Below are positions 44,430 through 51,625 of a stretch of 64,000 nt of DNA, piece by piece (position 1 is the stretch's first letter; every line of letters begins with the position of its first letter). Below the pieces are notes generated by a model. The model saw nothing but the letters and a program-made list of their open reading frames with translations. It was not told the DNA's origin and did no database searches. Origin of the DNA: a virus; the IMG/VR virus record IMGVR_UViG_3300030508_000015, positions 87,190 through 151,189 of that record, one strand, 5' to 3'. The position numbers were made by a program, and so were the translations under genes.

Positions 44430-44930
44430 ATGGATGACCCAATTTTATACATAACATTTAAAGATACTGTATCTAGTAGTAATGACAAAGGTTTAGGTAT
44501 AGTGGTTGAGAATTTACGTAATCAACTTCTTAATGTAGCAGACAAAATTAAGGCTGATCCTGAAACCATCTATCATTATATTAGACAAGATTTACCTATT
44601 CTTCAGATTAATTTATCAGCTCCAATAATTGTATCGCCCAGTGCTGGCTGGCCCCCACCTCAAGAAACAAATAATACACAGATTAATGGTGAACAAACTT
44701 TAATAGATCAAATTTTCAAAGATCTAAAGAAAACCCATAAAAGTGAAGCAATAATCAAATATATGGTTCAAAATTCTGGTATTGACCTTACCGTAGACCA
44801 GATAGCCCAAGGAGCTTCAATAACTAAACAAGAACTGACTTCCTGGTTATCTCAAACAGCTAAAAAGATTCCTGCAATAGAAAATACTTCTAGAGGAATA
44901 TACAAATTTAACCCTAATCAATTAACTTAA
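44430..44930 (+). CDS. Protein with C-terminal winged-helix-like domain, paralogue of 44934
   Basis: I take the ATG at 44430 because the upstream TTG lies inside the terminator. The 166-residue protein has a beta-rich N-terminal domain and a C-terminal domain reading I-D-L-T-V-D-Q-I-A-Q-G-A-S-I-T-K-Q, then S-W-L-S-Q-T and S-R-G-I-Y-K. The gene at 44934 has the same order. The second domain looks like a winged helix, with helix-turn-helix E-I-A/Q-I-A and a beta wing R-G-x-Y-K. DNA binding is inferred. Confidence 0.6.
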   Translation: MDDPILYITFKDTVSSSNDKGLGIVVENLRNQLLNVADKIKADPETIYHYIRQDLPILQINLSAPIIVSPSAGWPPPQETNNTQINGEQTLIDQIFKDLKKTHKSEAIIKYMVQNSGIDLTVDQIAQGASITKQELTSWLSQTAKKIPAIENTSRGIYKFNPNQLT

Positions 44931-44933
44931 ACT

Positions 44934-45578
44934 ATGCCTGTCCCAACTAATAAAATCAGCCTCCTATTTACAGTTCCTTTAGAATCGAGTGACTCCAAAG
45001 TAGTAAGAGCTGCTTATAAAGAGCTAGCTTCCCAAGTCCTAAGATTTGCTGAAGCTATTAAAATTGATCCTAATATCATGATTGTACATACTACAGTCTC
45101 TGAAGACCTCAAAGACCTTAAAGCTTGTACTCATACTATAGTTGACCCCAAACTAGCAGAACTCCAAACCATTAATAAGAAAGTAGCTAGTGGTAAGTCT
45201 GCGGTAGATAATCCTAATCAACCTATTACTGAACTTTCTAAAGGGTTTGAAGATGAACCGGCTAGAGTTACTTCAATGCCTATGTCTGAATGGAAGGAAG
45301 AGAAGGAGGCAGTATCTATTCCAGTAGTAGATGTAGATAAGTTGAAGGAGAAGCTGCTTGAGCAATTTCAAAGATTAACTACCAAGACCAAGGCTGTGAT
45401 TGAGTTTCTAGCCAATAATCATGATAAGGAAGTAACTAGTGAAGAGATTGCTACTGGAGCTAAACTAGAAGCTAAAGAGATTACTAGCTGGCTTAGTCAA
45501 ACTGGTAAAACAGTTAAAGCACTTGAGAATGTTAAACGTGGTGTTTATAAGCTTAATTCAACTAAGGTGAAGATTTAA
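44934..45578 (+). CDS. Winged-helix-like protein, paralogue of 44430
   Basis: The 214-residue protein shares with its neighbour an N-terminal strand-helix unit and a C-terminal domain E-V-T-S-E-E-I-A-T-G-A, E-I-T-S-W-L-S-Q-T-G-K, E-N-V-K-R-G-V-Y-K-L. A longer acidic linker separates them. It begins three bases after the first copy's stop, so a tandem duplication is likely. The pair may bind DNA as regulators or replication accessories. Confidence 0.6.
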   Translation: MPVPTNKISLLFTVPLESSDSKVVRAAYKELASQVLRFAEAIKIDPNIMIVHTTVSEDLKDLKACTHTIVDPKLAELQTINKKVASGKSAVDNPNQPITELSKGFEDEPARVTSMPMSEWKEEKEAVSIPVVDVDKLKEKLLEQFQRLTTKTKAVIEFLANNHDKEVTSEEIATGAKLEAKEITSWLSQTGKTVKALENVKRGVYKLNSTKVKI

Positions 45579-45584
45579 TTTAGC

Positions 45585-45632
45585 AGCTCCTTAATAGTAA
45601 GTATTCAATTACTGAAATTAAGGAGCTTTCTT
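45585..45632 (+). terminator. Hairpin terminator with T-rich tail
   Basis: AGCTCCTTAAT (45585-45595) pairs with ATTAAGGAGCT (45617-45627), an 11-bp stem with an internal AGTAA/TTACT pairing, followed by TTCTTT. It ends the winged-helix pair. Confidence 0.75.
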
Positions 45633-45637
45633 TAATT

Positions 45638-46372
45638 ATGTTAAGTACTTTAAAACCATCTAATAATAGCAAAGTTAGATTTATTCCGAATCATAATAAT
45701 ACGTTTGGATTGACACACGGTTCACCTAAGAATGGTGGGACATGTATTGGTGCAACTTGTGGTCCTGGCGGTTGTTTGGATATAAGAGATGGGCTTAAAC
45801 GCCAGACTTGTTATGTTTCCAAGATTGTGCAGATTTATAAGAATGTGGGAAAAGTTTTAACAAGTAATTCTGAATTATTGGTGGGAAAAACCCAACCAGA
45901 AATGACAGAGTTACTTATTAGAACTTTTCAAACATTCAAAGATAACAATAAGAAGGAGAATTGGTATTATAGACTTCATTGGGCCGGCGATTTCTTTTCC
46001 GAAGACTATGCCAGGGCTATGGTCGAAGCTTGTAGTACATTCCCAGAAATAAGATTCTGGGTATATACTAGAAGTTTTGACTTTGTACCTATTTTAGTTG
46101 AGGCTTCAAATTTAGCAGTATATCTTAGTTTAGACCCGGTAAATAAGGATAAAGGGTTAAAGATATATGAGGAATTGAGATATAGATATAATAATGTAGG
46201 GGTGGCTTTTATGGGACCTAGAGATGTTACCAATATTAAGTTTATTAATTGCCCGGAAACTCACGGGAAGATAGAAAATACTAAAGATAAAGGAGCTTGT
46301 GCCAAATGTAAGTTGTGTTTCACTTATACAGATAAGATACAACTAAGAAATATAGCATTTAGCTTACACTAA
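45638..46372 (+). CDS. GP88-type phage protein
   Basis: The 244-residue protein has G-G-T-C-I-G-A-T-C-G-P-G-G-C near residue 32, then C-Y-V, R-L-H-W-A-G-D-F-F-S at about residue 111, F-W-V-Y-T-R-S-F at about 143, and C-A-K-C-K-L-C-F near the end. This Cys/Arg pattern matches the GP88 family of mycobacteriophages and other phages, of unknown activity. The Cys clusters suggest a metal or Fe-S site. It is preceded by a terminator, so it probably has its own promoter. Confidence 0.7.
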   Translation: MLSTLKPSNNSKVRFIPNHNNTFGLTHGSPKNGGTCIGATCGPGGCLDIRDGLKRQTCYVSKIVQIYKNVGKVLTSNSELLVGKTQPEMTELLIRTFQTFKDNNKKENWYYRLHWAGDFFSEDYARAMVEACSTFPEIRFWVYTRSFDFVPILVEASNLAVYLSLDPVNKDKGLKIYEELRYRYNNVGVAFMGPRDVTNIKFINCPETHGKIENTKDKGACAKCKLCFTYTDKIQLRNIAFSLH

Positions 46373-46375
46373 ATT

Positions 46376-46645
46376 ATGATAAATGAAGAAACAAGCGTAA
46401 CAGTGGATTACATCAGAGATAATATTGATGAATTATTATCTTTGGCAAAGGAGAAGTTTGACAGGATTTATGGGACAGATGCGCATAGTAGAGAACCGAT
46501 AGCATTTACCCAGTTCGTGCATGCTCTAATATCATTTAGAACTGATATGTTAATTGATTTTTTAGGCAGCAATATAGATGATTTGAGGAAAGCATTCTTC
46601 TTAGCAAACGAGATAGATTCCGATGACCTGAATTCTATTGATTAA
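46376..46645 (+). CDS. Small acidic helical protein
   Basis: This 89-residue acidic, helix-rich protein follows the GP88 gene by three bases and is presumably co-transcribed. No motif is recognised. Confidence 0.55.
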   Translation: MINEETSVTVDYIRDNIDELLSLAKEKFDRIYGTDAHSREPIAFTQFVHALISFRTDMLIDFLGSNIDDLRKAFFLANEIDSDDLNSID

Positions 46646-46650
46646 TTTAT

Positions 46651-47043
46651 ATGAAAAAACTATACGATTATTTAACCGGAAATTGGGAACATACAGACCT
46701 TAGATGTTCTGTTGCTGAACAATTAAAACATATAGATGAAGAATGTCGGAGTGCTTATGCATTAATACCTAAAGTAACTGAGGTAATTGCTAAGCTACAA
46801 AAAAAAGAAAAATTAAGTGAACTTGATAAAAATATTATAAATCTTGCATCGGCTCAGTATACATTAACTACAATAAATGTTAATAAACGATTTGCATATC
46901 TTACAGGACAAGGACGAAATATTAATGAGTTTTTAACAAAGGTAATTGTAGGTCTTACTGTTATCTTAGTAGTTATTACAACATATCCTTGTATATTTCA
47001 TGATATATTAGGTTGGTTATATCATATAACAAAAATGTCGTAA
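46651..47043 (+). CDS. Small membrane-anchored protein
   Basis: This 130-residue protein has a soluble helical N-terminal part and one hydrophobic segment near the C-terminus (about residues 98-118: V-I-V-G-L-T-V-I-L-V-V-I-T-T-Y). That would make it a tail-anchored membrane protein, possibly acting at the host inner membrane. No lysis motif is seen. It starts five bases after the previous stop. Confidence 0.55.
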   Translation: MKKLYDYLTGNWEHTDLRCSVAEQLKHIDEECRSAYALIPKVTEVIAKLQKKEKLSELDKNIINLASAQYTLTTINVNKRFAYLTGQGRNINEFLTKVIVGLTVILVVITTYPCIFHDILGWLYHITKMS

Positions 47044-47056
47044 ATAACATATCTAT

Positions 47057-47311
47057 ATGGGTAATCAAGTATTAACCAGGGCTAGTTATTGGACATATCT
47101 ACCTAATTCGACTAAATCTTATTGGCAGAAGTTGGCAGATAGAAATATAGCTATTATATGTACTCATAGGGCAAGTTCTAGAACTTATCAAGGAGAAACT
47201 AGAGTAAGAATTGCTTCTACTGCTGGTAAATTCGGTAAAGCAGCAAAGATAGTTAATTTAGATATTTTAAAGATGTTAAATGATGGGTATGTCTGGCGAA
47301 GCTACCCATAA
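47057..47311 (+). CDS. Small basic protein
   Basis: The 84-residue protein is basic with R-A-S-Y-W-T-Y-L, W-Q-K-L-A-D-R and T-H-R-A-S-S-R-T-Y-Q segments. It ends before a 132-bp gap holding a candidate promoter. It is not recognised; nucleic-acid binding is possible from charge. Confidence 0.5.
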   Translation: MGNQVLTRASYWTYLPNSTKSYWQKLADRNIAIICTHRASSRTYQGETRVRIASTAGKFGKAAKIVNLDILKMLNDGYVWRSYP

Positions 47312-47368
47312 AATCAAAATTCCCCACAAAAAGCACCACAAAATTAAAAGTCTGGTCTAAAATAATTC

Positions 47369-47412
47369 GTGACCTGTTTATCGTGTCGTGATACAATTAA
47401 TCAATAAACAGG
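47369..47412 (+). promoter_or_regulatory. Candidate promoter overlapping a 9-bp inverted repeat
   Basis: CCTGTTTAT (47373-47381) and ATAAACAGG (47404-47412) form a perfect inverted repeat. Inside lies TACAAT (47392-47397), a good -10, 17 bp after GTGACC (47369-47374), a four-of-six -35. The repeat could be an operator controlling the ubiquitin-like module that begins at 47444. Also inside is TATC-GTGTCGT-GATA. Confidence 0.45.
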
Positions 47413-47443
47413 ATTAACTGACACTAACTAAACACTAATTATT

Positions 47444-47746
47444 ATGAACAAGACTGATACTAAACCTATTATCGTTAAAATCAAGATTCTGGACCAAACT
47501 GGACACACTACTTTGGAACAGGCTATTGATGATGCAATCAAGACCGCTTTTACCTATAATTTTACAAATGGTAAGAACATTAATGTACGTGGTGAAAACG
47601 GAGTAGTTCCTTTTGAACTATTCGCCAAGGATATTAATGATACGGAAGGATTGCTCAGTGATACGATTAGACTCCATAAAGCTCTCACTCAATTCGAAGA
47701 CCCTTTAATTTTCATTACTGGTGCTTTGGCTGGTGGAGCGAACTAA
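47444..47746 (+). CDS. Candidate ubiquitin-like (MoaD/ThiS-like) modifier ending GG-AN
   Basis: This 100-residue protein has a strand-turn-strand start (I-I-V-K-I-K-I-L-D, then G-H-T-T-L-E), a helix (Q-A-I-D-D-A-I-K-T-A-F) and a C-terminal strand with P-L-I-F-I-T-G-A-L-A-G-G-A-N. The last segment resembles the P-x-V/L-x-G-G terminus of MoaD, ThiS and prokaryotic ubiquitin-like proteins. Gly97-Gly98 is followed by Ala-Asn, which the nearby JAMM peptidase (50135) could remove, leaving the glycine an E1 (50907) would activate. The fold call is by pattern; the GG end and the two partner enzymes support it. Confidence 0.5.
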   Translation: MNKTDTKPIIVKIKILDQTGHTTLEQAIDDAIKTAFTYNFTNGKNINVRGENGVVPFELFAKDINDTEGLLSDTIRLHKALTQFEDPLIFITGALAGGAN

Positions 47747-47759
47747 ACGCGGAACCCTC

Positions 47760-47790
47760 GGAGCAAATCTAATACTAGTAGGTTTGCTCC
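47760..47790 (+). terminator. Hairpin between Ubl candidate and next gene
   Basis: GGAGCAAA (47760-47767) pairs with TTTGCTCC (47783-47790), with a further CTA/TAG inside the loop. There is no T-run, so this may be an attenuator or RNA-processing site setting the ratio of the small protein to the downstream genes. Confidence 0.5.
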
Positions 47791-47805
47791 ACTTAATTTA
47801 AACCT

Positions 47806-49791
47806 ATGTCTTTTATCTCACCTGAAAACTTTCAATATTACGCTAATTACTTTGCTCAACTAACAAAAGCCAAATTAGACTATGAAATAAATAGATCTGA
47901 AAAATATGTTAGTGATGATCAAGGGAATTCAGCATATCAAGTAACCTTTCATCCAATTTTTAAGAATATTACGACTTTAGACCAATTAGCCTCAGTTTGG
48001 TCAGCTGCTCCCAACCCTATACCTGTAGATGCTATTAGAGGTGGGGTTATAACTGATGAGTTGCTTAGAAATCCCAACTGTTGCATAGTTAGTGGAAGTG
48101 TGTATAAACAAAACATTACTTCAATTAAGTTTTATGCTAATAGTGTGTTTGATTCAACTAATTGTAATGTAAAAATTTACTTAATAAACAATACTGTCCT
48201 TGAAAGAGTGGTAAATGCTAGGACTATCAGAGTATGTAGTTTGGGCAGTCTTTATAACAATGGTAAGATTGTTTTCTGTGGTGATGAAAACACTCCCTGG
48301 TTTAATTATATAGATAAAGGGCATATCATAATATTTGCTTCTGCTGGAGAACAGATGGAGGGTAATAGCCGTACATTTGTCACAGATGCTATAACTTTGG
48401 ATATGAACTATATAATTGCAGCAGCTTCCATCTATCCTCCCGCCATAGATGATATATTACAGAACAAAGCATTTATTCCTAGTAAGGATAGTAGACTAGC
48501 TTTGTTAAGGGTGGAGAAAGCTATTCCAGCCAGATATCGAGAAGCTTATTTAGCTAGAAAAGCCAAGATACAGGAAGACTTTAGCAAAAATACCACTAAT
48601 GTAATGATTGGTAAATTGACTAGGAAAGAAAGTCCGTTTATTGAGCTTAACGGTATCAAGATAACTGCTACCAAAGCTGATTATATAGCTGGTCATGTAA
48701 CAATAGAAGCCAATAATCTAGCTGAAGTTGTCTTTGCTAAACTAAATCCCAATGAAACGGAATGGGATATATTCACATTGATAAACATATATACTGATTG
48801 GGTTAATGAACAATTCAGAAACTTGCCACTTAATGCTGATGGGTCTGGCTGTTCAGCAGCCAAATCGTTCTCATTTAAAATCAATGATATTCCGTTAAAG
48901 GTGAGTTGTTTTACTGAGAATACTAGGAGGGCGGTAAATGATCACTTAATCAATGTAGATGAGCTGAGTGCTGTTCTTAAAAGAGCTAGTTGTTATCAAG
49001 CAGTTGAAGGCGAGGATAATGTAAAGAACTTTGACAAGTTTATTTCTAATGTATCCAGGCATTCATTGAAGATTCGTGATATCTGGTCTAATGGTATGCC
49101 AGTTAAAACTGTTTACTTAGAGAGTGACAGGAATAGTTACGGTAAACAGGCTACTATGAAGCATCCTAAGCTAAGGTTTATTCATAAAGATAAGAAGGGT
49201 TTCTATCTAATAGTGAATCAATATGATAGTAAGAATAAGTCTAAGATCATTTCGACTAATGAGTATAGAATAGGTAAATTTGCAGCATTCATTAAAAGGG
49301 TGGAACAGGCGAACAGAAGTAATTATATGAATTATGTTCATGATTATAGTCGAAATTCTGAAGGTTACTATCTACCACTATCAGGAACTAACAAATGTGC
49401 AACTGAACTATTAATTATTTTAGCTGAATTTGCTGGTGATATTACTGAAGAGGATAAGAAGGCATTGATAGGTTCCATTAATTATGAGCTGAGTGAAGCT
49501 GAAAAGAAATCTGAAGAATTGTTGAAAGAAGCTTGTCAACTAACTAACTCTAAAGAAGGTACTAGAGACGGCAAGGTTGGCTATATAGTACCAGGAAAGA
49601 TGAGAACTTATTTCGTTGAAGCTGAAGGTACCCATAAAGTTTACGATAATGACCCCAAAGCTACTAATCCTTATTTCTGTGTAGTTAATAAAGGAGATAT
49701 GGGTGTAGGTAGAGATGCATTAGTAGCTCGTATATTCGCGCTACATAATGACCAGATGATGGCTAAACAAATTCACACATTACAAAGATAA
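47806..49791 (+). CDS. Large unknown protein in the ubiquitin-like module
   Basis: This 661-residue soluble protein is not recognised. It has a mixed alpha/beta N-terminal half (F-H-P-I-F-K-N, W-F-N-Y-I-D-K-G-H-I-I-I-F) and a basic middle (R-Y-R-E-A-Y-L-A-R-K-A-K-I). A C-terminal region reads K-L-R-F-I-H-K-D-K-K-G-F-Y and R-T-Y-F-V-E-A-E-G-T-H-K-V-Y. It lies between the GG-ending small protein and the JAMM/E1 genes and could be a target, ligase or scaffold for them. That is inference from position; no E2-type active-site pattern is evident. Confidence 0.55.
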   Translation: MSFISPENFQYYANYFAQLTKAKLDYEINRSEKYVSDDQGNSAYQVTFHPIFKNITTLDQLASVWSAAPNPIPVDAIRGGVITDELLRNPNCCIVSGSVYKQNITSIKFYANSVFDSTNCNVKIYLINNTVLERVVNARTIRVCSLGSLYNNGKIVFCGDENTPWFNYIDKGHIIIFASAGEQMEGNSRTFVTDAITLDMNYIIAAASIYPPAIDDILQNKAFIPSKDSRLALLRVEKAIPARYREAYLARKAKIQEDFSKNTTNVMIGKLTRKESPFIELNGIKITATKADYIAGHVTIEANNLAEVVFAKLNPNETEWDIFTLINIYTDWVNEQFRNLPLNADGSGCSAAKSFSFKINDIPLKVSCFTENTRRAVNDHLINVDELSAVLKRASCYQAVEGEDNVKNFDKFISNVSRHSLKIRDIWSNGMPVKTVYLESDRNSYGKQATMKHPKLRFIHKDKKGFYLIVNQYDSKNKSKIISTNEYRIGKFAAFIKRVEQANRSNYMNYVHDYSRNSEGYYLPLSGTNKCATELLIILAEFAGDITEEDKKALIGSINYELSEAEKKSEELLKEACQLTNSKEGTRDGKVGYIVPGKMRTYFVEAEGTHKVYDNDPKATNPYFCVVNKGDMGVGRDALVARIFALHNDQMMAKQIHTLQR

Positions 49792-49797
49792 AAAAAT

Positions 49798-50196
49798 ATG
49801 ACTCGTGAAGATTTAACCTTCGCGACCTGTTATCAACTAGCACAACTTATTTCTGAAGACTGGGAAAACCAGCCTTCAGAAGTAAAGCATGCTATTTATC
49901 TATTAAAACCAATAGATGAACCAGGTGAATTATTTTGGGGAGTTCCTCCAATAGTAAATCCACTTAAGTTAGCAGCGTCAGAAAGGGAACCAGACTCCAT
50001 AAGATTGAATAGAAAACTATATGAACTAGAAGTAGTTTCAAAGTGTTTTAAACTAATAATTGAACATTCTGATCAATGGCAAACACAAAATTCTGACGAC
50101 CTAAAAAAGGAAATCATTTCAAGAGTAAAAGAATATGAAGAAGAAATCATTAGCATCTCTAAACCTGTGCCTTTTACATGCCATATCCAAATATGA
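49798..50196 (+). CDS. Small helical acidic protein overlapping the JAMM gene
   Basis: The 132-residue acidic, mostly helical protein starts six bases after the large unknown gene and overlaps the JAMM gene by 62 bases. Such a long overlap is unusual here and suggests coupled expression or a start-site error in one of them. No function is recognised. Confidence 0.5.
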   Translation: MTREDLTFATCYQLAQLISEDWENQPSEVKHAIYLLKPIDEPGELFWGVPPIVNPLKLAASEREPDSIRLNRKLYELEVVSKCFKLIIEHSDQWQTQNSDDLKKEIISRVKEYEEEIISISKPVPFTCHIQI

Positions 50197-50632
50197 TGAT
50201 GATTTATTAGAAGAACAAGGTGGATTTATATTAAAAGAAGTTGGTGTGGATAACTATGAATTTGTACCAGTTACTAATGCCTTAACCGGTACGCATGCCG
50301 CTAAAGGTTTGTATATAGCTGAAACAAGTGAATTTAATAATAAGGTTGCAGCTAGAACATTTGATGATACCTGGACTGTCTTTGCTAGTTATCATACTCA
50401 TCCTTTAGGTATGCGAGCATTACCTAGCAATACTGATGTCTCAAAATTGTTCACTAATTTCCCGGTTAACTTTATCTATGCTCCTGATAGAGAGTTGAAT
50501 AGATTTGATTATAACCCAAACTATGTTAAAGATGGTTCTGATAGTAAGTGGATTTTTACTAATGTAAGTAACTTTAATGGCTTTAAAGGAGATAATAAAA
50601 TTGAAAAATGGATTGAATCTGAAAATTTATGA
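50135..50632 (+). CDS. JAMM/MPN metallopeptidase (JAB-like)
   Basis: This 165-residue protein has the JAMM zinc-peptidase signature: Glu27 in L-E-E-Q-G-G-F-I and H87-T-H89-P-L-G-M-R-A-L-P-S98-N-T-D101, matching E...H-x-H-x(7-10)-S-x(2)-D. In prokaryotic ubiquitin-like systems such enzymes trim the modifier or remove it from targets. The E1-like gene at 50907 and GG-ending protein at 47444 make that likely here. JAB domains also occur in phage tail assembly (as in lambda K), but no tail genes are near. Confidence 0.8.
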   Translation: MKKKSLASLNLCLLHAISKYDDDLLEEQGGFILKEVGVDNYEFVPVTNALTGTHAAKGLYIAETSEFNNKVAARTFDDTWTVFASYHTHPLGMRALPSNTDVSKLFTNFPVNFIYAPDRELNRFDYNPNYVKDGSDSKWIFTNVSNFNGFKGDNKIEKWIESENL

Positions 50633-50910
50633 ATACTGAAACTAATACTGAAACTAAACCTGAAACTAATACTGAAACTAAACCTGTTATAGAAATAGAT
50701 CCTTCATCAGTTGGGCATTTTTGTACTGTTAAATATGAGGATGAAGAAGAACCTGTTGATGGAATTATAGTTGAATATAATGATCCATGGTTTCTAGGTG
50801 ATCCAACCGTAGCAGTTTTTCTTTTAGATGCGTATATAATTGATGCCTCAGTTGAATTGGACCAGATAATTGAAATAAGAGGGCTTGTAAAATCTGATAA
50901 ATCTAAATGA
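50629..50910 (+). CDS. Acidic protein with Thr/Glu repeats, between JAMM and E1 genes
   Basis: The 93-residue protein begins with a low-complexity run of T-E-T-N and T-E-T-K-P units, then a compact beta-rich domain (F-C-T-V-K-Y, G-I-I-V-E-Y, V-A-V-F-L-L-D). It overlaps both neighbours by four bases. The folded part might be a small beta-barrel; a role as adaptor for the JAMM/E1 pair is speculative. Confidence 0.5.
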   Translation: MNTETNTETKPETNTETKPVIEIDPSSVGHFCTVKYEDEEEPVDGIIVEYNDPWFLGDPTVAVFLLDAYIIDASVELDQIIEIRGLVKSDKSK

Positions 50911-51518
50911 AATCTAAAGTAAAAATAGATAGGATAGGAATTGCAGGACAAGGCGGAATTGGGGCTTTTTTAACTAGATTCTTGTTTGATTATGGAGCTA
51001 AACGTAATCAATTTGACTTTAGTGGTTGTACAGTTGATACCTTCGATATCGATATCGTCGACGCCTCTAATCTTCTTCATCAAGATTTTACAGATGATGA
51101 TATAGGTAGATACAAAGCTGACATTGTGGCTGAAAAGTGCTTAAATCTTGTAAATCCTAATAAAAGGTTTATGGAGGTTAAGGATTTTGAGAACTATGAT
51201 GTTATTTTTAGCGCTGTAGATTCCATGTCCTTCAGGTCTTCACTCTACAAGTATGGATTCGATCACCCTAGTTTGATGTGGATTGATGGAAGATGTAGTT
51301 CTAGACAGGTAGGACTATATCACTCTAAATTGAGTAGAACGGTATTGGAAAAGGCAATTAATGATAGTAAAGAACGTACTGGATGTTTGTTGGAATATGA
51401 CAAGAAAAATAAAACTTCTCATGTAACTCCTCAAATAATCGCTGCTATGATGACTCAAACTTTTCTCAATTATATTAGAGATGAATTACAGCTTGACCCT
51501 GTTGTTCTTCTTTTGTAA
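50907..51518 (+). CDS. E1/ThiF/MoeB-like adenylating enzyme
   Basis: The 203-residue protein has the E1-like Rossmann start R-I-G-I-A-G-Q-G-G-I-G (residues 9-19), the second ATP-binding region D-I-D-I-V-D-A-S-N-L-L-H-Q (47-59) with the conserved Asp, Asn and Gln, Lys70 in G-R-Y-K-A-D, and S-A-V-D-S (102-106). Family members adenylate the C-terminal Gly of ubiquitin-like or sulfur-carrier proteins. Cys130 (D-G-R-C) is a candidate thioester residue. At about 200 residues it is a minimal adenylation domain, similar to the ThiF protein of PRTRC plasmid systems. Confidence 0.8.
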   Translation: MKSKVKIDRIGIAGQGGIGAFLTRFLFDYGAKRNQFDFSGCTVDTFDIDIVDASNLLHQDFTDDDIGRYKADIVAEKCLNLVNPNKRFMEVKDFENYDVIFSAVDSMSFRSSLYKYGFDHPSLMWIDGRCSSRQVGLYHSKLSRTVLEKAINDSKERTGCLLEYDKKNKTSHVTPQIIAAMMTQTFLNYIRDELQLDPVVLLL

Positions 51519-51541
51519 TATGAGATACGAAAATTAAAGCG

Positions 51542-51570
51542 AGGGTTGGCATATAATCTATACCAACCCT
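51542..51570 (+). terminator. Hairpin after E1-like gene
   Basis: AGGGTTGG (51542-51549) pairs with CCAACCCT (51563-51570) around a 13-nt AT-rich loop. There is no T-run, so termination efficiency is uncertain. It separates the ubiquitin-like module from the recombination genes. Confidence 0.5.
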
Positions 51571-51625
51571 TCAAAACTAAAATATAAACAATGACAATAA
51601 ACTAATAACTAATAACTAATTAAAT

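Noticed and set aside
50135-50632. JAMM gene as a lambda gpK-like tail-assembly peptidase
   Set aside because: No tail genes are nearby, no NlpC domain is attached, and an E1-like gene follows in the same unit.
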